28,238 bases of DNA from an uncultured Eubacterium sp. (GCA_937966095.1 CALCKF010000038.1:1-28238); one strand, 5' to 3'; positions 8,422 through 17,200 are shown, counted from the first letter of the stretch. Made by a program: numbers and translations. The notes: generated by a model from the sequence alone, not told the origin.

Positions 8422-8450
8422 TTGACATTGACACTGCCGTAATATACAAT
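8422..8450 (+). promoter_or_regulatory. Strong sigma-A-type promoter for rpmG-secE-nusG
   Basis: A perfect TTGACA (8422-8427), a 17-base spacer and TACAAT (8445-8450) are present. It lies directly after the ech terminator, so the ribosomal cluster starts independently. The leader to rpmG is about 120 bases. Confidence 0.85.
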
Positions 8451-8473
8451 TATTTAGCGACTTTATGTAAATA

Positions 8474-8501
8474 ATCAAGAAGAGCAGACACTGCTCTTGA
8501 T
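8474..8501 (+). other. Hairpin in the rpmG leader
   Basis: ATCAAGAAGAGCAG and CTGCTCTTGAT form an 11-bp stem with a three-base bulge on the left arm and a three-base loop. It sits just after the predicted transcription start and lacks a real T-tract. It could stabilise the mRNA or act as a weak attenuator. Confidence 0.5.
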
Positions 8502-8575
8502 TTATAAAACAGGAAATATCATCTATAAACGGATATTTAAGTACGCACTTTTAAGTTTAACGGAGGATAGATAAA

Positions 8576-8725
8576 ATGAGAGTAAAGGTTACACTTGCCT
8601 GCACTGAATGCAAGCAGAGAAACTACAATACTGTAAAAAACAAGAAAAATAATGCAGACCGTATAGAAATGAACAAATACTGCAAATTCTGCAAGAAGCA
8701 TACACTTCATAAGGAAACGAAATAG
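8576..8725 (+). CDS. rpmG: 50S ribosomal protein L33, zinc-binding form
   Basis: This 49-residue ribosomal protein L33 of the large subunit starts MRVKVTLACTEC. Two CxxC pairs (Cys9/Cys12 and Cys36/Cys39) mark the zinc-dependent form. The start has CGGAGG at good spacing. It is the first gene after the promoter at 8422. secE follows after 12 bases, with its ribosome site (AGGAGAT) touching the rpmG stop. The rpmG-secE-nusG order is standard in Firmicutes. Confidence 0.95.
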   Translation: MRVKVTLACTECKQRNYNTVKNKKNNADRIEMNKYCKFCKKHTLHKETK

Positions 8726-8737
8726 GAGATAAGCGCT

Positions 8738-8998
8738 ATGGCAAAGACGTCAAAGGATAAAGCCGCAAGCACAACCAGACAGAGAGCTGCCGCCGCAGCT
8801 ACGCGTAAGAAAAAGAGAGGCAGCATAAAAGAATATTTTAAAGGCGTGCGACTTGAAATGAAAAAGGTGGTATGGCCTACCAAAAAGGAGCTTGGCTCAT
8901 TTACTGCCGTAGTACTTGCTACCTGTGCGGCTTTTGCTGTTGTATTCTGGGCAATAGACACAGGAGTACTGGCGGCTATAAAGGCTGTATGTTTTTAA
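8738..8998 (+). CDS. secE: Preprotein translocase subunit SecE
   Basis: This 86-residue SecE is the small membrane subunit of the SecYEG protein-export channel. A basic, Ala/Lys-rich N-terminus is followed by the amphipathic segment IKEYFKGVRLEMKKVVWPTKKEL, which carries the conserved VxWPT motif, and then one transmembrane helix. The length fits single-helix SecE proteins. It sits between rpmG and nusG as usual. Confidence 0.95.
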   Translation: MAKTSKDKAASTTRQRAAAAATRKKKRGSIKEYFKGVRLEMKKVVWPTKKELGSFTAVVLATCAAFAVVFWAIDTGVLAAIKAVCF

Positions 8999-9027
8999 AG
9001 CGAATATGATGGGAGCTTGAAGGTACA

Positions 9028-9603
9028 ATGTGTGAAAACAACGAAATGAAAAAACTGGATCTGGAAGGGCTTGAAGGCCTCAGAGGCGATGGAGAAGCCA
9101 AATGGTATGTAGTCCATACTTATTCCGGACATGAAAACAAAGTTAAAGTTAATATTGAGAAGATAGTTGAAAACAGAGGTATGCAAGACCTTATACTCAA
9201 TGTTATTGTGCCTACAGAAGATATAGTTGAAGTCAAAAGCGGACAGCGCAAGGTGAAAACCAGGAAGATGTTTCCTGGATATGTTCTCGTAAAAATGATA
9301 GTTACAAATGAATCGTGGTATCTTGTCAGGAACACACAGGGAGTTACTGGTTTCGTAGGCCATGGTTCAGATCCTGTTCCTCTTACTACTGAAGAGGTCA
9401 GAAGAATGGGAATAGAAAAAATATATATCGATCTGGATATCAATGTCGGAGATACTGTCAAAGTGATAAACGGGCCTTTTGAAAACTTCATGGGAGTAGT
9501 GGAAGAGGTCAATATGGAGAAACAGACATTGAAGGCAAAAGTATCCATGTTCGGAAGAGATACGCCTGTAGAGCTCGATTTTGCACAGGTGGATAAGATC
9601 TAG
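9028..9603 (+). CDS. nusG: Transcription termination/antitermination factor NusG
   Basis: This 191-residue transcription elongation factor binds RNA polymerase and can couple it to the ribosome. The NGN domain begins at AKWYVVHTYSGHENKV and includes RKMFPGYVLVKM. The C-terminal KOW domain contains GDTVKVINGPFENFMGVVEEV. About 20 extra residues precede the NGN domain. The ATG at 9028 follows GAAGGT. The alternative ATG seven codons in has a poorer site. rplK follows 68 bases later. Confidence 0.96.
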   Translation: MCENNEMKKLDLEGLEGLRGDGEAKWYVVHTYSGHENKVKVNIEKIVENRGMQDLILNVIVPTEDIVEVKSGQRKVKTRKMFPGYVLVKMIVTNESWYLVRNTQGVTGFVGHGSDPVPLTTEEVRRMGIEKIYIDLDINVGDTVKVINGPFENFMGVVEEVNMEKQTLKAKVSMFGRDTPVELDFAQVDKI

Positions 9604-9671
9604 CAGAATCGGCTTTTATAGTTATAAAAACAGACCATGTTAAATGGAATACGGAAGAAAGGAGAAAATAA

Positions 9672-10097
9672 ATGGCTAAGAAGATTGAAGGCTATATAAA
9701 ACTTCAGATTCCTGCCGGCAATGCGAACCCTGCACCTCCTGTAGGACCTGCCTTAGGTCAGCATGGTGTTAACATTATGGATTTCTGTAAACAGTTCAAT
9801 GCCAAAACACAGGATCAGCCTGGAATGATAATTCCTGTAGTTATCACTGTTTATGCAGATCATTCGTTTTCATTCATATGTAAAACGCCTCCTGCAGCAG
9901 TATTGCTGAAGAAGGCCGCAGGTCTCGATACAGCATCAGGCGAACCTAATAAAACAAAGGTCGCAACGCTTACGAGAGCACAGGTTGAAGAGATCGCAAA
10001 GACAAAGATGCCGGATCTGAATGCAGCTGACCTTGATGCGGCTACTGAAATGATCAAGGGTACTGCGAGAAGTATGGGAATAGTTGTTGAAGATTAG
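9672..10097 (+). CDS. rplK: 50S ribosomal protein L11
   Basis: This is L11 of the GTPase-associated centre of the large subunit, 141 residues, the usual length. The N-terminal domain has the conserved proline-rich segment NPAPPVGPALGQHGVNIMDFCKQFNAKT. The C-terminal RNA-binding domain contains GTARSMGI. AAAGGAG precedes the start. A foldable 77-base spacer separates it from rplA. Confidence 0.97.
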   Translation: MAKKIEGYIKLQIPAGNANPAPPVGPALGQHGVNIMDFCKQFNAKTQDQPGMIIPVVITVYADHSFSFICKTPPAAVLLKKAAGLDTASGEPNKTKVATLTRAQVEEIAKTKMPDLNAADLDAATEMIKGTARSMGIVVED

Positions 10098-10101
10098 TTT
10101 A

Positions 10102-10159
10102 GTGGGAGACAGATGTATGGGAACCATGTTCCTCATATATACGCTGTCGTTGGAACCAC
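10102..10159 (+). promoter_or_regulatory. Folded rplK-rplA spacer, possible L1 control site
   Basis: Nested pairings fill the spacer. GTGG (10102) pairs with CCAC (10156), GACAG (10108-10112) with CTGTC (10144-10148), and GTATGGGAAC (10115-10124) with GTTCCTCATAT (10128-10138), the last with one bulge and G-T pairs. The AGGAGG of rplA follows immediately. L1 is known to repress its own operon by binding mRNA. A match to the L1 site was not established here. Confidence 0.35.
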
Positions 10160-10174
10160 AAGGAGGTAAAAGAA

Positions 10175-10870
10175 ATGCCTAAGAGAGGTAAGAATTACAG
10201 AGAATCACTGAAAGAATTTGACAAAACAGAACTTTATGATGTTGAACAGGCTATGGAAATAATAACAAAAACTTCCAAGGCTAAGTTTGATGAAACCGTT
10301 GAAGTCCATGTAAGACTTGGAGTTGACGGAAGACATGCAGACCAGCAGGTAAGAGGTGCTATAGTGCTTCCGAACGGTGTAGGTAAAACTAAGAAAGTTC
10401 TGGTATTTGCAAAGGGTCCTAAAGCTACAGAGGCAGAAGAAGCCGGTGCTGATTTTGTCGGAGCCGAAGAAATGGCACAGAAGATCCAGAGTGAGAACTG
10501 GTTTGAATTTGATGTCGTTATTGCAACACCTGATATGATGAGTGTTGTGGGAAGGCTCGGTAAGATCCTGGGACCTAAAGGCCTGATGCCAAACCCTAAA
10601 TCCGGTACAGTAACGATGGATGTGGCAAAAGCGATCGAAGAGGTTAAAGCCGGTAAGGTAGAATACCGTCTCGATAAAAGCAATATCATCCATACACCTA
10701 TAGGAAAAGCATCATTTGGCGAACAGAAGCTTACTGAGAATTTCAATGCTCTGATCGGCGCTATAATAAAAGCAAAGCCGGCTGCAGCTAAGGGTCAGTA
10801 TCTCAGAAGCGTTACGGTTGCGTCAACGATGGGACCGGGAATAAAGATCAACCCTGCAAAACTGGGATAG
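10175..10870 (+). CDS. rplA: 50S ribosomal protein L1
   Basis: This is L1 of the ribosomal stalk near the E site, 231 residues, the usual length. Conserved blocks include MPKRGKNYRES, VRLGVDGRHADQQVRG, GRLGKILGPKGLMPNPKSGTVT and the C-terminal GPGIKIN. A strong AGGAGGT precedes the start. It follows rplK, and the L10 leader begins shortly after its stop. Confidence 0.97.
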   Translation: MPKRGKNYRESLKEFDKTELYDVEQAMEIITKTSKAKFDETVEVHVRLGVDGRHADQQVRGAIVLPNGVGKTKKVLVFAKGPKATEAEEAGADFVGAEEMAQKIQSENWFEFDVVIATPDMMSVVGRLGKILGPKGLMPNPKSGTVTMDVAKAIEEVKAGKVEYRLDKSNIIHTPIGKASFGEQKLTENFNALIGAIIKAKPAAAKGQYLRSVTVASTMGPGIKINPAKLG

Positions 10871-10895
10871 ATCTAGAACGGAATAGAAAATAATA

Positions 10896-10982
10896 GACCG
10901 TAGACAGTGGGGAGCGCCAATATATAAATTTGCAGTATATATACCGCATGGTGCTTTAAACTACCGCCCCACCGAGGTACAA
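10896..10982 (+). promoter_or_regulatory. Ribosomal L10 leader (autoregulatory RNA)
   Basis: The segments GACCGTAGACAGTGGGG, TACCGCATGGTGC and CTACCGCCCCACCGAGGTAC, in this order and just ahead of rplJ, match the pattern I know for the L10 leader family. GTGGGG (near 10906) pairs with CCCCAC (near 10967). The L10-L12 complex is known to bind such leaders and lower rplJ-rplL expression. Confidence 0.85.
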
Positions 10983-10995
10983 TGTAAATATATGT

Positions 10996-11030
10996 GCCTT
11001 GCTGTGTCTGTGATCCGGCAAGGCTTTTTT
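10996..11030 (+). terminator. Attenuator of the L10 leader
   Basis: GCCTTGC (10996-11002) pairs with GCAAGGC (11018-11024), followed by six T residues. It lies between the L10 leader and the rplJ ribosome site, so it is best read as a regulated terminator. AGGTAC (10975) and GTACCT (11036) could also pair around it. Confidence 0.8.
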
Positions 11031-11073
11031 ATAGCGTACCTGTACAATTTTTCAGAAAGGAGAATGCGCGATA

Positions 11074-11565
11074 ATGAAAGAAGCTTATAAACAGAAGCAG
11101 ATGATAATCGACGAGATAAAAGACAAATTCGAGAAATCAGTATCAGCTGTTGTGATAGATTATATAGGCATTACAGTTGCTGAAGCCGATGCGATGAGAA
11201 AAAAGCTTCGTGAAGCCGAAGTAGACTATACTGTTTACAAGAATACTCTTGTAAAGAGAGCTATTGAAGGAACCGAATACGAAGCCCTTGCTGATATTCT
11301 TGAGGGACCTAGCGGATTTGCATTCAGCTATGATGATGCCACTGCCCCTGCAAGAGTCCTGAATGAGTCGATTAAAGAATATAAGAAGATGGAATTCAAA
11401 GGTGGTATCATAGAGGGTGAATACTATGATAAAGATGGGATAACTCAGATAGCATCGGTTCCGTCAAGAGATGTTCTTATTTCCAAGTTCATGGGAAGCA
11501 TACAGTCGCCGATCGCAAACTTTGCAAGAGTGGTTTCACAGATCGCAGAGCAGAAAGAAGCGTAG
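11074..11565 (+). CDS. rplJ: 50S ribosomal protein L10
   Basis: This 163-residue L10 anchors L7/L12 dimers to the ribosome and acts with them as a feedback regulator of its own leader. Visible features are the segment VVIDYIGITVAEADAMRKKLREA, the YKNTLVKRAIEG block, the EGPSGFAFSYDD segment and a C-terminal helix for L12 binding. AGAAAGGAG lies 11 bases before the start, a slightly long spacing. The unusual repeat-rich spacer to rplL begins right after its stop. Confidence 0.96.
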   Translation: MKEAYKQKQMIIDEIKDKFEKSVSAVVIDYIGITVAEADAMRKKLREAEVDYTVYKNTLVKRAIEGTEYEALADILEGPSGFAFSYDDATAPARVLNESIKEYKKMEFKGGIIEGEYYDKDGITQIASVPSRDVLISKFMGSIQSPIANFARVVSQIAEQKEA

Positions 11566-11567
11566 GG

Positions 11568-11720
11568 AGACCTATCCCAACGAGGAACGAGTTGTTGGAA
11601 GGTCCCCCGTCAGGATCGTCCGAAGCGGAGCGAGGAAACGATCTACGGCGAAAAGACCTATACCAACGAGGAACGAGCTGCCGGAAGTATTTCCCGGCAG
11701 GAATAAGGTTTTTGCCGGTA
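11568..11720 (+). repeat. Direct and inverted repeats in the rplJ-rplL spacer
   Basis: Two 32-base direct copies (11568-11599 and 11654-11685) agree at 28 positions and share CCAACGAGGAACGAG. Between them lies a nested inverted repeat: GGTC (11601) with GACC (11655), CCGT (11607) with ACGG (11645), and GATCGT (11614-11619) with ACGATC (11638-11643). Each copy also makes its own hairpin: CCAAC/GTTGG in the first, and CTGCCGG (11678-11684) with CCGGCAG (11694-11700) from the second. The second copy's GACC competes with the first copy's for GGTC. Confidence 0.8.
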
Positions 11721-11763
11721 TGTAACAGCATACTGAAATAAATTTATAAAAGGAGAAAATAAG

Positions 11764-12132
11764 ATGAATAAAGATCAAATTATAGAAGCTATAAAAGAAA
11801 TGTCGGTTTTAGAGCTCAATGAACTGGTTAAAGCTTGTGAAGAAGAGTTCGGTGTATCTGCAGCAGCAGGTGTCGTAGTTGCAGCAGCAGGCGACGGCGG
11901 AGCTGCAGATGGTGAAGAACAGAGTGAATTCACAGTAGTTCTTAAAGAAGTGGGTGCAGAGAAGATCAAAGTTATTAAGGCTGTAAGAGAGATTACAGGT
12001 CTCGGACTTAAGGAAGCTAAGGAACTGGTAGACGGAGCTCCTTCCAATATTAAAGAAGGCTGCGAAAAAGCAGAAGCTGAAGGATACAAAGCTCAGCTGG
12101 AAGAAGTTGGCGCAGTTATCGAACTCAAATAG
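11764..12132 (+). CDS. rplL: 50S ribosomal protein L7/L12
   Basis: This 122-residue stalk protein recruits translation GTPases. It has an N-terminal dimerisation domain (MNKDQIIEAIKEMSVLELNELVKACEEEFGV), an Ala/Gly-rich flexible hinge, and the conserved C-terminal domain with KIKVIKAVREITGLGLKEAKELVDGAP. AAAAGGAG precedes the start. In many bacteria transcription runs on into rpoB. Here a strong terminator follows the stop by 25 bases. Confidence 0.97.
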   Translation: MNKDQIIEAIKEMSVLELNELVKACEEEFGVSAAAGVVVAAAGDGGAADGEEQSEFTVVLKEVGAEKIKVIKAVREITGLGLKEAKELVDGAPSNIKEGCEKAEAEGYKAQLEEVGAVIELK

Positions 12133-12156
12133 CAGTTTGCACAGATCGAGATCGGG

Positions 12157-12186
12157 AGCGGATGACAATATGTCATCCGCTTTTTA
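12157..12186 (+). terminator. Intrinsic terminator after rplL
   Basis: A perfect 10-bp stem, AGCGGATGAC (12157-12166) with GTCATCCGCT (12172-12181), a five-base loop and TTTTT follow rplL. It separates the ribosomal genes from the transporter and rpoB. Confidence 0.9.
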
Positions 12187-12245
12187 ATTTGATTGCTAAC
12201 AAAACATGACAACATTGCCGTAGATCACGAAATGATTCAAAAGCA

Positions 12246-12273
12246 TTGAAATATTTTGAAATTTTTGTATAAT
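12246..12273 (+). promoter_or_regulatory. Promoter of the transporter gene
   Basis: TTGAAA (12246-12251), a 16-base spacer and a perfect TATAAT (12268-12273) are present. The predicted leader is about 40 bases, too short for a riboswitch or T-box. AAGGAGGG precedes the ATG at 12322. Confidence 0.7.
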
Positions 12274-12321
12274 TAATAGAAGCACTTATATCATTTGTAA
12301 AATTCTGATAAGGAGGGAGAA

Positions 12322-14064
12322 ATGGCTAAGAATGAAAATAACAGCGTTACGCAGCCGGGTAATCATGGACTGAAAAAACATGACCTGAAAGTTTCTACAG
12401 TCGTATTCATGATTTTCTGTCTGTGCGCCGCCGGGGCATACGGCATAGAGGAAATGATGCCGGAATCCGGACCGGGACTTACCATTATAATGCTCATAAT
12501 ACTTCCTATAGTCTGGAGTACGCCGCTTGGACTGGTGGCCTCCGAGCTTGGATCAGCAAGACCTCAGGAAGGCGGATACTATAAGTGGGTCCAGGAAGCC
12601 CTTGGCGAATATTGGGGATTCCAGGCTGGCTGGTGGAGAACGATATCCATATACATAGATAATACGCTCTATGTTATTCTTGCAGGCGGATATCTGGCAA
12701 ACACATTCAATTTGAGCTGGGGTGCGGAGATGGCATTCAAGGTTCTGATGATACTTGTATTCACCTATATAAACATAAGAGGTGTAAAAGATGTAGGTAT
12801 TGTCAGCAATATTCTGGCCATACTGGTTATTGTGGCTTTCGGAATGGTCGCACTGTGCGGTTTCCTCAACTGGGAGCAGAATCCTTTCGTACCTGTAACT
12901 GCGGATGGTACCGTGATGGGATTCAGCGGGATAGGATTTGCAGACTGGGTATATTACATAGGTATGGGTATAGCTATAGGCATGTGGATGTATGCAGGAT
13001 ATGAATCCATGTCAACAATAGCCGGAGAGGTCGAGAATCCTCAGGTTATACCAAAGGCAACCATGATAACGGTACCTTTGATTATGGCTGTATATATTTT
13101 CCCTACGGTTGCAGGGCTCGCCACTCTTACCGATGAAAAGGTAGCCAATCTTCTTGGTATATCTGTAGCAGAGGTGCAGGACGCAGGAGGCGCATGGGCC
13201 TTCTGGGGCACAGAGCCGGGAACTGTAGGATATGCGGATGTCGTTACCGCCAACTGGGGTGCTGCATTCGGTATATTCTTCGTAATCGTGGCAGTGCTTG
13301 CTCAGTGTTCGATATACAACACTTATATCGCATCAGGATCAAGGGGATTCTTTGCTCTTGCGGATGATCATCTGGCGCCTCCGATCCTTGTGAAATGTGA
13401 TAAAAAACATGGCGTGCCTTATATTGCAGTATTATCTGTAGGGATAGTAAATATAATTCTCTGCAATTTCGCATTTGCCGCAGTAGTGGTTGTTGACGTA
13501 TTCCTGCTGATATCATCTTATGTAATGATATTCATCTCAGCTATGATTCTCAGAAAGAGGATCCCTGAAGAAGAAAGAAAATTCAAGATTCCTGGAGGTT
13601 ACGGATTCCTTACGGTAATATGTATTGTTCCTTGTATAGTCGCATTCATAGCGTTCTTTATAAACGGAACGGATTACTTTATCGGCGGAATGCTGGGAAT
13701 CATATCAGGCCCTATACTTTATATCATATGGAAGAAGATGTATGGCGGACTTGCCAAGAAGGACCCTGAAAAGTATCCTGTGAATCCTAAGACAGGGCTG
13801 GCTGTGGGAGATCTGAGGAGAATGGCATTCAACTTTGCATTCCTCGGAGTGTTCGGACTTATAGGATATCCTTGGCTGAAATGGTTTGAGGGTGACTGGG
13901 GTCCTGAATACTACGGGGACCCTGAACTTGGCAATCCTGGATTCCTGAGTGACTTCGGTCTGATGCTGAATATAATACTTGTAGCAGGAATAGTACTTCT
14001 GATAATAGGAGTGATCCTGTATCTTGTATCAACAAAAGTAGATCCGAAAGTAAGGAAAGCATAA
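12322..14064 (+). CDS. APC-superfamily transporter, PHS (polyamine symporter)-like
   Basis: This 580-residue membrane permease has about twelve or more hydrophobic helices. The first helix carries the APC glycine motif GAYGIEE (residues 38-44). The stretches SELGSARPQEGGYYKWVQEALGEYWGFQAGWWR and YIDNTLY, and later YESMSTIAGEVENPQVIPKA, strongly recall eukaryotic polyamine uptake (PHS/PUT) proteins, whose equivalents read GGYVxWV..GPFWGFQ.GWW and STLAGEV..P. Uptake of polyamines or related amines or amino acids is the best guess. GadC-like or other APC antiport is possible. It is a close paralogue of the truncated gene at the window start, with an extra loop after PTVAGL (TDEKVANLLGISVAEVQ). 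It has its own promoter and terminator between rplL and rpoB. Confidence 0.85.
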   Translation: MAKNENNSVTQPGNHGLKKHDLKVSTVVFMIFCLCAAGAYGIEEMMPESGPGLTIIMLIILPIVWSTPLGLVASELGSARPQEGGYYKWVQEALGEYWGFQAGWWRTISIYIDNTLYVILAGGYLANTFNLSWGAEMAFKVLMILVFTYINIRGVKDVGIVSNILAILVIVAFGMVALCGFLNWEQNPFVPVTADGTVMGFSGIGFADWVYYIGMGIAIGMWMYAGYESMSTIAGEVENPQVIPKATMITVPLIMAVYIFPTVAGLATLTDEKVANLLGISVAEVQDAGGAWAFWGTEPGTVGYADVVTANWGAAFGIFFVIVAVLAQCSIYNTYIASGSRGFFALADDHLAPPILVKCDKKHGVPYIAVLSVGIVNIILCNFAFAAVVVVDVFLLISSYVMIFISAMILRKRIPEEERKFKIPGGYGFLTVICIVPCIVAFIAFFINGTDYFIGGMLGIISGPILYIIWKKMYGGLAKKDPEKYPVNPKTGLAVGDLRRMAFNFAFLGVFGLIGYPWLKWFEGDWGPEYYGDPELGNPGFLSDFGLMLNIILVAGIVLLIIGVILYLVSTKVDPKVRKA

Positions 14065-14080
14065 CAAACAAACATAAAAG

Positions 14081-14118
14081 AAAAGCGGCACGGAGCTGAA
14101 AAGCCGGTGCCGCTTTTT
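14081..14118 (+). terminator. Intrinsic terminator of the transporter gene
   Basis: AAAAGCGGCAC (14081-14091) pairs with GTGCCGCTTTT (14107-14117), giving an 11-bp stem with a T-tract. It isolates the transporter from rpoB. Confidence 0.88.
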
Positions 14119-14200
14119 CTGTTATATGCGAAATCATGTAACAATATATGATCATCAGTGGTAAAAAATATGAAAGGTTTGAAAAAAATGGTAAAATATA

Positions 14201-14229
14201 TTGACGATTTGACAAGTTTATGATATCAT
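14201..14229 (+). promoter_or_regulatory. Promoter of rpoB-rpoC
   Basis: TTGACG (14201-14206), a 17-base spacer and TATCAT (14224-14229) are present. A second TTGACA at 14209 with a weaker TAAACT 17 bases on overlaps it. The region between the terminator and rpoB must hold a promoter, since the upstream gene is terminated. Confidence 0.6.
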
Positions 14230-14280
14230 AATAAACTGCCCTGCAAATGTAATTTGTTGAATATATAAGGAGTGATGACT

Positions 14281-17200
14281 ATGCCAAATCTGATAAAATT
14301 AGGTAGAAAAGAGCGAATGACCTTTTCAAAGATCAATGAAGTCGCAGAGATGCCAAATCTGATACAGATACAGACAGACTCATACGACTGGTTTGTAAAA
14401 GAAGGCTTTCGTGAGGTTTTTGAGGACATTTCACCGATAAAAGACTATGCAGATAATCTTGTTCTCGAATTCATAGACTACTCACTTACAGATCCTCCTA
14501 AATATGAGCAGGAAGAATGTAAGGAAAGAGATGTTACCTATGCAGCTCCGTTAAAAGTGAGAGTAAGACTTACCAATAAAGAGACGGGAGAGATAAAGGA
14601 ACAGGAAGTTTTCATGGGAGATTTTCCTTTGATGACAGAAAAAGGAACTTTTATCTATAACGGTGCAGAAAGAGTAGTAGTTACTCAGCTGGTAAGATCG
14701 CCGGGACCTTATTATGATAAAGAAATCGACAAGTCGGGAAAGAATCTCTTCTTTACGACTGTAATACCTAACAGAGGAGCATGGCTTGAATATGAGACTG
14801 ATTCCAACGAGGTCATTTCCGTAAGAGTGGACAGGACCCGTAAACAGCCTGTGACAATTTTGCTCAGGGCTCTGGGAATGGGAAGCAATCAGGAGATAAT
14901 CGATATCTTCGGAGAAGAGCCACGTCTTCTGAAAACATTGGAAAAGGATACGACGACCAACTATGAAGAAGGACTTAAGGAAATATACAAAAAACTGAGA
15001 CCGGGTGAACCTCCTACGCTGGAAAGCGCCCAGTCGCTTTTCAATTCCATGTTCTTTGATCCGAAGCGATATGATTTGGCAAAGGTTGGACGATATAAAT
15101 ACAATAAAAAGCTGGGCCTGTTCAATCGTCTTAATGGCAATGAGGTCGCTGAAGATGTAATAGATCCGAATACAGGAGAGATACTGGCTGAAAAGGGCCA
15201 GCGAATCGATAAAGAGACTGCACGGCAGATAGAAAATGCAGGCGTCGAGTTTGTAATGGTAAAAAGTCCTGTGGAAGAGGGAAAGGTCACTAAGGTAATA
15301 GGAAATCAGTTTGTAGATCTTGATGCATATATCGATTTTGATGTTACAGATCTTAAAATAGCTGATAAAGTCTATTATCCTGTTCTTATGGAGATAATTC
15401 AGGAAAGCGAAGATCAGGATGAGATGAGAGAAGCGCTCAGACTGAGAAAGAATGAGCTTTCCCCTAAGCATATACTCGTCGCTGACGTGATAGCCTCAAT
15501 AAGCTATCTGCTGAATCTCAATTATGGTATAGGAAATATAGATGATATAGATCATCTTGGAAACAGAAGACTTCGTACAGTTGGAGAACTCCTCCAGAAC
15601 CAGATCAGGATAGGGCTGTCCAGGATGGAAAGAACGATAAAGGAGAGAATGACGACACAGGATATTTCCGAGGTGACGCCTCAGGGCCTTATGAATATAA
15701 GACCGGTTACTGCAGCCGTCAAGGAATTCTTTGGAAGCTCTCAGCTGTCACAGTTTATGGATCAGAACAATCCGCTGGCTGAGCTGACTCACAAGAGAAG
15801 GCTTTCCGCTCTTGGACCTGGAGGCCTTTCAAGGGAGCGTGCAGGATTTGAGGTAAGGGATGTACATCATTCTCACTATGGAAGGATGTGTCCTATAGAA
15901 ACGCCGGAAGGGCCCAATATAGGCCTTATAGGATCACTTACCACATACGGTATAGTTAATAAATACGGATTTATAGAAACCCCGTACAGAGTGGTCGATA
16001 AAGAAAGCGGAAGAGTAACAGAAGAGATACATTATCTTACGGCAGATGATGAAGAGGACAAGATCGTAGCTCAGGCCAATGAACCTCTGGATTCCGACGG
16101 ACGCTTCGTGAACATGAAAGTTGCAGCGAGGGGAAAAGGCGGTGAGATCGATCTGGTACCTAGAGAAGCAGTGGACTATATGGACGTATCGCCGAAACAG
16201 GTAGTGTCAGTTGCAACGGCAATGATACCGTTCCTTGAAAACGATGATGCCAACAGGGCTCTGATGGGTGCAAACATGCAGCGTCAGGCTGTCCCTCTGC
16301 TGGTGACAGAAGCTCCTATAGTAGGAACTGGTATGGAACACAAGGCTGCAAAGGATTCCGGAGTTGTAGTTATCGCAAAAAATTCAGGAACAATCGATTT
16401 TGTCGATGCAGATAAGATAACAGTTCTGAGAGATGACGGAGAAGGGCGGGATGAATACAGGCTTCTCAAGTTCAAACGTTCCAATCAGGGAACCTGCATC
16501 AACCAGAGACCTATCGTATGCAACGGGGAACATGTTGAAAAGGGCGAGGTAATAGCAGACGGGCCTTCTACGGAAAATGGAGAGATAGCTCTCGGAAAGA
16601 ATCTTCTGATAGGATTCATGACATGGGAAGGCTACAACTATGAGGATGCTATAATATTAAATGAAAGACTTATAATGGAAGATGTGCTCACGTCTATCCA
16701 TATTGAAAAATATGAGGCTGAAGCGAGAGATACAAAGCTGGGACCTGAGGAGATCACAAGGGATATCCCTAATGTGGGTGAAGATGCTCTTAAAGATCTT
16801 GATGAAGAAGGAATAATAAGAAAAGGTGCCGAAGTGAATTCATCTGACATACTGGTCGGCAAGGTGACACCTAAGGGAGAGACTGAACTTACTGCTGAAG
16901 AAAGGCTGCTCAGAGCGATATTCGGCGAGAAGGCAAGAGAGGTGAGAGACACATCTCTGCGAGTACCTCACGGAGAAACGGGTATAGTAGTAGACGTAAA
17001 GATATTTTCTAGAGAAAACGGTGATGAGCTGCCTCCGGGAGTCAATAAACTGGTAAGATGCTATATAGCTACAAAGAGAAAGATAAGTGTCGGAGATAAA
17101 ATGGCCGGGAGACACGGAAATAAAGGTGTAATATCCAGGATACTTCCTGAAGAGGATATGCCGTTCCTGGAAAACGGCCAGCCGCTTCAGGTTATGCTCA

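Noticed and set aside
9604..9671. TTTTATA-GT-TATAAAA inverted repeat after nusG as a terminator
   Set aside because: The stem has seven A-T pairs only, there is no T-tract, and rplK follows in the same operon.
11566..11763. Repeats between rplJ and rplL as a CRISPR array
   Set aside because: There are only two main copies with imperfect match, no regular spacer, and no cas gene nearby.
12274..12321. Riboswitch or T-box before the transporter
   Set aside because: The predicted leader is only about 40 bases, too short for either.
14551..15471. 306-codon open frame antisense to rpoB
   Set aside because: It lies wholly within a highly conserved essential gene. The peptide has no recognisable domain, and its composition fits a reverse-strand shadow.
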